Shown here piece after piece: positions 6,017 through 9,416 of a stretch of 9,416 nucleotides of DNA. The DNA is from a bacterium (GTDB lineage: Bacteria; JALSQH01). The stretch lies in assembly GCA_026985515.1 (NCBI GenBank), contig JALSQH010000181.1, positions 1 through 9,416 on the forward strand. The letters run 5' to 3'. Made by a program: the position numbers and the translations under genes. Position 1 is the stretch's first letter; each line of letters begins with the position of its first letter. Under the pieces are notes generated by a model that saw only the letters and a program-made list of their open reading frames with translations, did no database searches and was not told the origin of the DNA.

Positions 6017-7057
6017 ATGAATACAGGGCAGTTTGTAAAATATGAGGAAAAAGTCATCAATGAAATAAGACAAAAACTTTATAAAATAATTCCACCTGAG
6101 TTTTTCCAAGAGAAATTTGGGGTAAGGACACCAAATTATATAAAGTTGTTTCTTATAAGAGAAACCACTGGTTACCTTATAACTCGCTCCACAGAACCAG
6201 ATGAAGTGATTAGTACAGAAATAGGAGGTAAAGAAGTGGTCGTGATACCAGCAAGGAAATTAAAATCAAAAGAAAAAATGACCGGTCTCCTATTGTGCAG
6301 AAAATTTGGAGTTGTCCATCCAGATGTGGAATATAACGTTATCAAGCACGCAATACAATTGGCAAATCCTAATTCTATTGTTTTTGGAGATAGTGTAACA
6401 GAAGAAAGAGAAGCTATAGGTCTACCGTCCAGAGTTTTATATGAATGGAGCTACTCCCTAAGATCAAAGAATGAAATAATAGAAGAATTAACCCATAACG
6501 CTTTAAATGAAGAAGGAACAATGTGGGATAAAGAAAGAGGAACACATCGGGAAAGTCTCTATGATGTTCAGTATGTCAAACCTGGTGTTTATTTCCCCCA
6601 ATTTATCACATTCCCAGACATAACGCCAGAAGGATTTATCCATGTAATATTATCAATTGTAAAAACAACCAGATATGGGGCACAGAGCAATGTAATGGAT
6701 GCAAACATTAGAAATCACATAGTAGCTATTGCTCTTGATCAGTTTGAACCAGCTATCAGTTCTTACATATTAAGCAAGGATTGGCCTAATAAAAAAGAAG
6801 TAAGCCTTGAGAATCTAAAACAATATACGATTGATAAGTTACAAAAGTGTTCCTCGATCGTTTTGACAGAAAAAGGAAATATAAACCATATAAAGGAATT
6901 GATGGAATTGATAGAATATTTGCTAAAAAATGAAGATAATTTGAAAGAAATTTACAAAAAATTACTAAGCGACTCTATAAGATATTTAACAGAATGCAAA
7001 ATCATAAAAGAATCAGATGTCAATAATTATTTAAAACAACTGAAAATTAAAAAGTAA
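6017..7057 (+). CDS. csc2: Type I-D backbone subunit Csc2 (Cas7 family)
   Basis: Cas7-type protein with an RRM-like core that polymerises along the crRNA spacer to form the filament of the I-D complex. It has 346 residues, in the usual Csc2 range. Recognisable family features are the N-terminal GVRTPNYIKLFLIRETTGYL stretch (residues 35-54), the NSIVFGDSV segment (119-127) and KTTRYGAQSNVMDANIRNH (216-234), where the RYGA motif typical of Csc2 sits. The C-terminal ~80 residues are predicted helical and lysine-rich. Which residues contact RNA cannot be assigned from sequence alone. The start is supported by AGGAGGT at 6003-6009, the best ribosome binding site in front of any gene in this operon, fitting a subunit needed in several copies per complex. 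It is 12 bp after cas10d and 1 bp before csc1. Confidence 0.92.
   Translation: MNTGQFVKYEEKVINEIRQKLYKIIPPEFFQEKFGVRTPNYIKLFLIRETTGYLITRSTEPDEVISTEIGGKEVVVIPARKLKSKEKMTGLLLCRKFGVVHPDVEYNVIKHAIQLANPNSIVFGDSVTEEREAIGLPSRVLYEWSYSLRSKNEIIEELTHNALNEEGTMWDKERGTHRESLYDVQYVKPGVYFPQFITFPDITPEGFIHVILSIVKTTRYGAQSNVMDANIRNHIVAIALDQFEPAISSYILSKDWPNKKEVSLENLKQYTIDKLQKCSSIVLTEKGNINHIKELMELIEYLLKNEDNLKEIYKKLLSDSIRYLTECKIIKESDVNNYLKQLKIKK
6219..6235 (+). repeat. 17-nt direct repeat, copy 2, inside csc2, followed by an in-frame GTG
   Basis: Exact second copy of AAATAGGAGGTAAAGAA, here read in a different frame and encoding part of TEIGGKE of Csc2 (around residues 68-73). The AGGAGGT at 6223-6229 is followed after 7 bases by GTG at 6236, which is in the csc2 frame. 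Initiation there would give a 273-residue Csc2 lacking its first 73 residues. It may simply reflect the local codon choice for Ile-Gly-Gly-Lys. Confidence 0.6.
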
Positions 7058-7058
7058 G

Positions 7059-7691
7059 ATGATAAGGCATTACAAAATTTTACTCCTATCACCGCTTTTC
7101 TATTACACAAGAACAGAAAGCGGGGTTGCATCAACTTCCCCCTTTATTGGAGACATTGCTCTTACTTATGCTACAAACTTTGCGTTGGGATGGAATAAAA
7201 GAATAACATATCAACCTAAATTAGAACCTGATTACAACGAAATCAAAGAACTTGGATTCCTATGGACAGTTGGACGTCCTATTAAAATTAAAAGAACACA
7301 GATTTATTCTAGATACACTTCACCAATATCCGATGGAATGGTCCGAAAGGATTTAATTGAACTGATGGGTAAATCGCTTTTTAAAAATTATTTTCACGTG
7401 CAGGGAATAGAAGCTGGTTCAGTTTTCCAAGCTTCGCTAATTGGGAATTTAAACATTCCTCACCAATTCACATTGAGGATAGGCAACGGAAAAGAATGTT
7501 TAATTCTGTTGGAAAAATTGGACAAACCTGACAAAGACATATGGGTGAATTACTATACCATTAAAAAAATATTTAACAAAGATTTAAAGTTTAAAGAGGG
7601 TTTAACAATAGAACGAATTCTAGCGCAGTATATAATTGTGAAAGGGTTGAATGAAAAAGATTTGGAGAAAATATTTAATTCCACAATATGA
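7059..7691 (+). CDS. csc1: Type I-D subunit Csc1 (Cas5 family)
   Basis: Cas5-type subunit expected to hold the 5' handle of the crRNA and help form the PAM-recognition end of the complex with Cas10d. It has 210 residues. The family signature TSPFIGDIALTYATNFALG (residues 26-44) is clear, preceded by the first strand YKILLLSPLFYYTRTESG. The middle contains paired basic residues (KIKRTQIYSRY, 76-86) that could contact RNA. Unlike many other Cas5 proteins of type I systems, no catalytic role is expected because Cas6 is present. The ATG at 7059 is 1 bp after the csc2 stop and has no clear Shine-Dalgarno, so it is probably translated by coupling with csc2. The last bases overlap the cas3' start as ATGA. 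The csc2-csc1 order is the common one for subtype I-D. Confidence 0.9.
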   Translation: MIRHYKILLLSPLFYYTRTESGVASTSPFIGDIALTYATNFALGWNKRITYQPKLEPDYNEIKELGFLWTVGRPIKIKRTQIYSRYTSPISDGMVRKDLIELMGKSLFKNYFHVQGIEAGSVFQASLIGNLNIPHQFTLRIGNGKECLILLEKLDKPDKDIWVNYYTIKKIFNKDLKFKEGLTIERILAQYIIVKGLNEKDLEKIFNSTI

Positions 7692-9416
7692 TTGATTTAA
7701 TAGTAACTGTAAAAGAAAAAAGGATTCCTCTTGGTGAAACCGAAATTGAGGTGGATGGTAAAAAATATAGATTGCATAAATTTCAAGAAAAATTCTACTC
7801 CAACCTAAGCGATTTGCCCACTGTTACAGTCGTTATAGCTCCAACCGGCGCCGGCAAAACATTTGCCTTTGTCCTTCCTATCTTATACGCAAAAAATAAA
7901 AAATATCCTGCTTCTCCAAGAGGCCTCGTCATAGCTCCAACCAATGCACTTGTTGAAGACATGTATAATAGCTTTAAAAAATTAGTTAATGCAGAAAAAA
8001 TCACCGGGAGAACTCTTAAAGAACATGGGAGCAACAGAGCAAAAGAATTAATAAACAGGTTAAAATCTGCAGAGATAGTAGTCACAAATCCTGATATTGT
8101 AAACTTCGTTATTCACGGTGGTTATCACACAGATAATTCAGGCAAAAGGCGTTTTATTTTAAATTTTCAAGATTGGACTGAATTCTTTGGAAAGATCCAA
8201 TACATAATATTCGATGAATACCATTTATATGACGAAGAACAAATAGCTAATCTCTTAGTTTGGCTATTATCAAATCACAAGTTTTTCCCAAGCATAAAAT
8301 GGTTTTTCGTATCAGCAACCCCTGAGTCAGCTCTTCTAAAACTTCTAGGAAATCATCAAATTGAGTTTGAAATCATTCAAGAAAATTTAGAAGATTCTGG
8401 GAGGATTATTCAAGGACAACAAAAAATAAATTTCATCGGAGTTTCTAAATCCTACTCATTATATCAGTGGATATTTGGCAAAGAAGGTATTCAAACTGAA
8501 GTAAAAGAAAAGATTTTGTCGACAATCAAAAAAGGTAAAAAAGTTCTTTTCATTTTTAATTCATTAAGAGAAGCAAAACTCGCTGAAGAAAAATTGAAAT
8601 TTATTTTTAGCGATGCCAAGATAGGCATAAATACAGGTTTTGAAACCAGGCAGAAAGATTTCAACTTTAATCCTGAGAAATTTGACCTAATAATATCAAC
8701 CTCAAAAATCGAAGTTGGAGTAAATTATCCTGTCCACCTTGCGTACATTGAGTCCGGGAAATATTTGAGAAATTTTCTCCAAAGGATTGGAAGGATCGGA
8801 AGAGGTAACATTGAAAGTGAAATCTTTTGCTTAACACCTGTATCAGTTGTAGAACCACTTAAAAATAGTTTAAAAAATAACATTACCTATTATGAATTTA
8901 CAGAAGCACTAAATCACTCCTTTAATGATAAAGAACTCAAAGAAAGAAAAATCCCCTATTTTATAGGTGCACTGCTCTGGTCAGTATACAATGCCTTAAG
9001 CCATCAAGAAAAAAAAGATGTAATTAAAGACCTTATAGAGCAATTTCCTTATTCCAAGATTCTTTTTAAACTAGATAAAGAAATTAAAAACATAAATATG
9101 CACGACGAATTCAATAATTTAAAGATTTTCTGGAATTCTTTCAAACAATCATTCGTAAGATTCAGAACCGATTCAATTCAATGGAAAGTTCTATACAAAA
9201 CTCAGGAAACAGAGTATGACATAATATGGATTCTTGACAATGCATTTATTGAAAAAATAAACAAAGAACAAAAGGAAATAGTGATAACTGATTTCAGGCC
9301 TAAAAGAGAACTAATAGTTAAAGGAATATTAACTCCAACTATTCTTGATGATCCATACAAAAAAAATAATCTTCAGAAAATAGGGGGTATTGACAGAAAT
9401 GGAAAAAAAGAATGGT
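7688..9416 (+). CDS. cas3: Cas3' superfamily 2 helicase, C-terminus cut by window edge
   Basis: ATP-driven helicase that unwinds target DNA after recognition; in subtype I-D it works with the HD nuclease carried by Cas10d. The frame is open from the ATG at 7688 to the window end, 576 codons with no stop. I read motif I APTGAGKT (residues 51-58), Ia APTNAL (83-88), Ib TNPD (133-136), motif II DEYH (176-179), motif III SATP (209-212), motif V STSKIEVGVNYP (337-348) and motif VI QRIGRIGRG (365-373). All core motifs are intact. Only 50 residues precede motif I, so no HD domain is fused at the N-terminus, which defines it as Cas3'. The region after residue 373 is family-specific and unassigned. 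It overlaps csc1 by 4 bp (ATGA) with no strong ribosome binding site, implying coupled translation. Composition is AT-rich like cas10d to csc1. Confidence 0.92.
   Translation, partial: MIDLIVTVKEKRIPLGETEIEVDGKKYRLHKFQEKFYSNLSDLPTVTVVIAPTGAGKTFAFVLPILYAKNKKYPASPRGLVIAPTNALVEDMYNSFKKLVNAEKITGRTLKEHGSNRAKELINRLKSAEIVVTNPDIVNFVIHGGYHTDNSGKRRFILNFQDWTEFFGKIQYIIFDEYHLYDEEQIANLLVWLLSNHKFFPSIKWFFVSATPESALLKLLGNHQIEFEIIQENLEDSGRIIQGQQKINFIGVSKSYSLYQWIFGKEGIQTEVKEKILSTIKKGKKVLFIFNSLREAKLAEEKLKFIFSDAKIGINTGFETRQKDFNFNPEKFDLIISTSKIEVGVNYPVHLAYIESGKYLRNFLQRIGRIGRGNIESEIFCLTPVSVVEPLKNSLKNNITYYEFTEALNHSFNDKELKERKIPYFIGALLWSVYNALSHQEKKDVIKDLIEQFPYSKILFKLDKEIKNINMHDEFNNLKIFWNSFKQSFVRFRTDSIQWKVLYKTQETEYDIIWILDNAFIEKINKEQKEIVITDFRPKRELIVKGILTPTILDDPYKKNNLQKIGGIDRNGKKEW

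Noticed and set aside
7795-8085. 96-codon minus-strand open frame opposite cas3'
   Set aside because: It overlaps the helicase motif I to Ib region, which is strongly supported on the other strand; the product looks like a low-complexity shadow.

Overview
This is bacterial DNA with two divergent gene clusters separated by a 106-bp spacer (2573-2678) that carries two back-to-back promoters of the sigma-70 type. Positions 1-2572, on the minus strand, are a housekeeping cluster: a DUF177/YceD protein, ribosomal protein L32 (rpmF), the flavin-dependent enoyl-ACP reductase fabK and the malonyl transacylase fabD, which is cut by the left window edge. Positions 2679-9416, on the plus strand, are a tightly packed CRISPR-Cas operon of subtype I-D: cas6, cas10d (csc3) with an N-terminal HD nuclease domain, csc2 (cas7), csc1 (cas5) and a stand-alone cas3' helicase, which is cut by the right edge.

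The bacterial origin rests on FabK/FabD/L32/YceD, clear Shine-Dalgarno sites and consensus -35/-10 boxes. Lysine- and glutamate-rich proteins and the presence of subtype I-D would suit an anaerobic or thermophilic lineage, but the sequence does not fix the species. By hand count of sampled lines, GC is about 46% in the fab region, about 41% in cas6 and only about 28-30% in cas10d. The later cas genes look equally AT-rich.

The cas genes should work together as one interference machine. Cas6 cuts the CRISPR transcript. Csc2 forms the backbone along the crRNA and Csc1 caps its 5' end. Cas10d is the large subunit and supplies the HD nuclease, and Cas3' supplies the helicase. The most notable finding is a strong internal ribosome binding site with an in-frame ATG (5623-5638) inside cas10d. 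It predicts separate production of a 122-residue small subunit (Cas11d) from the 3' end of the gene. Also notable are a cas6 start codon that falls where transcription should begin (a leaderless mRNA), a base-composition step exactly at the cas6/cas10d overlap, and a 17-nt copy of the csc2 ribosome binding site inside csc2.

No CRISPR array, cas1, cas2, cas4, tRNA, rRNA or insertion sequence is visible. If the locus has adaptation genes and an array nearby, they would lie beyond position 9416. No gene-free stretch exceeds 106 bp.
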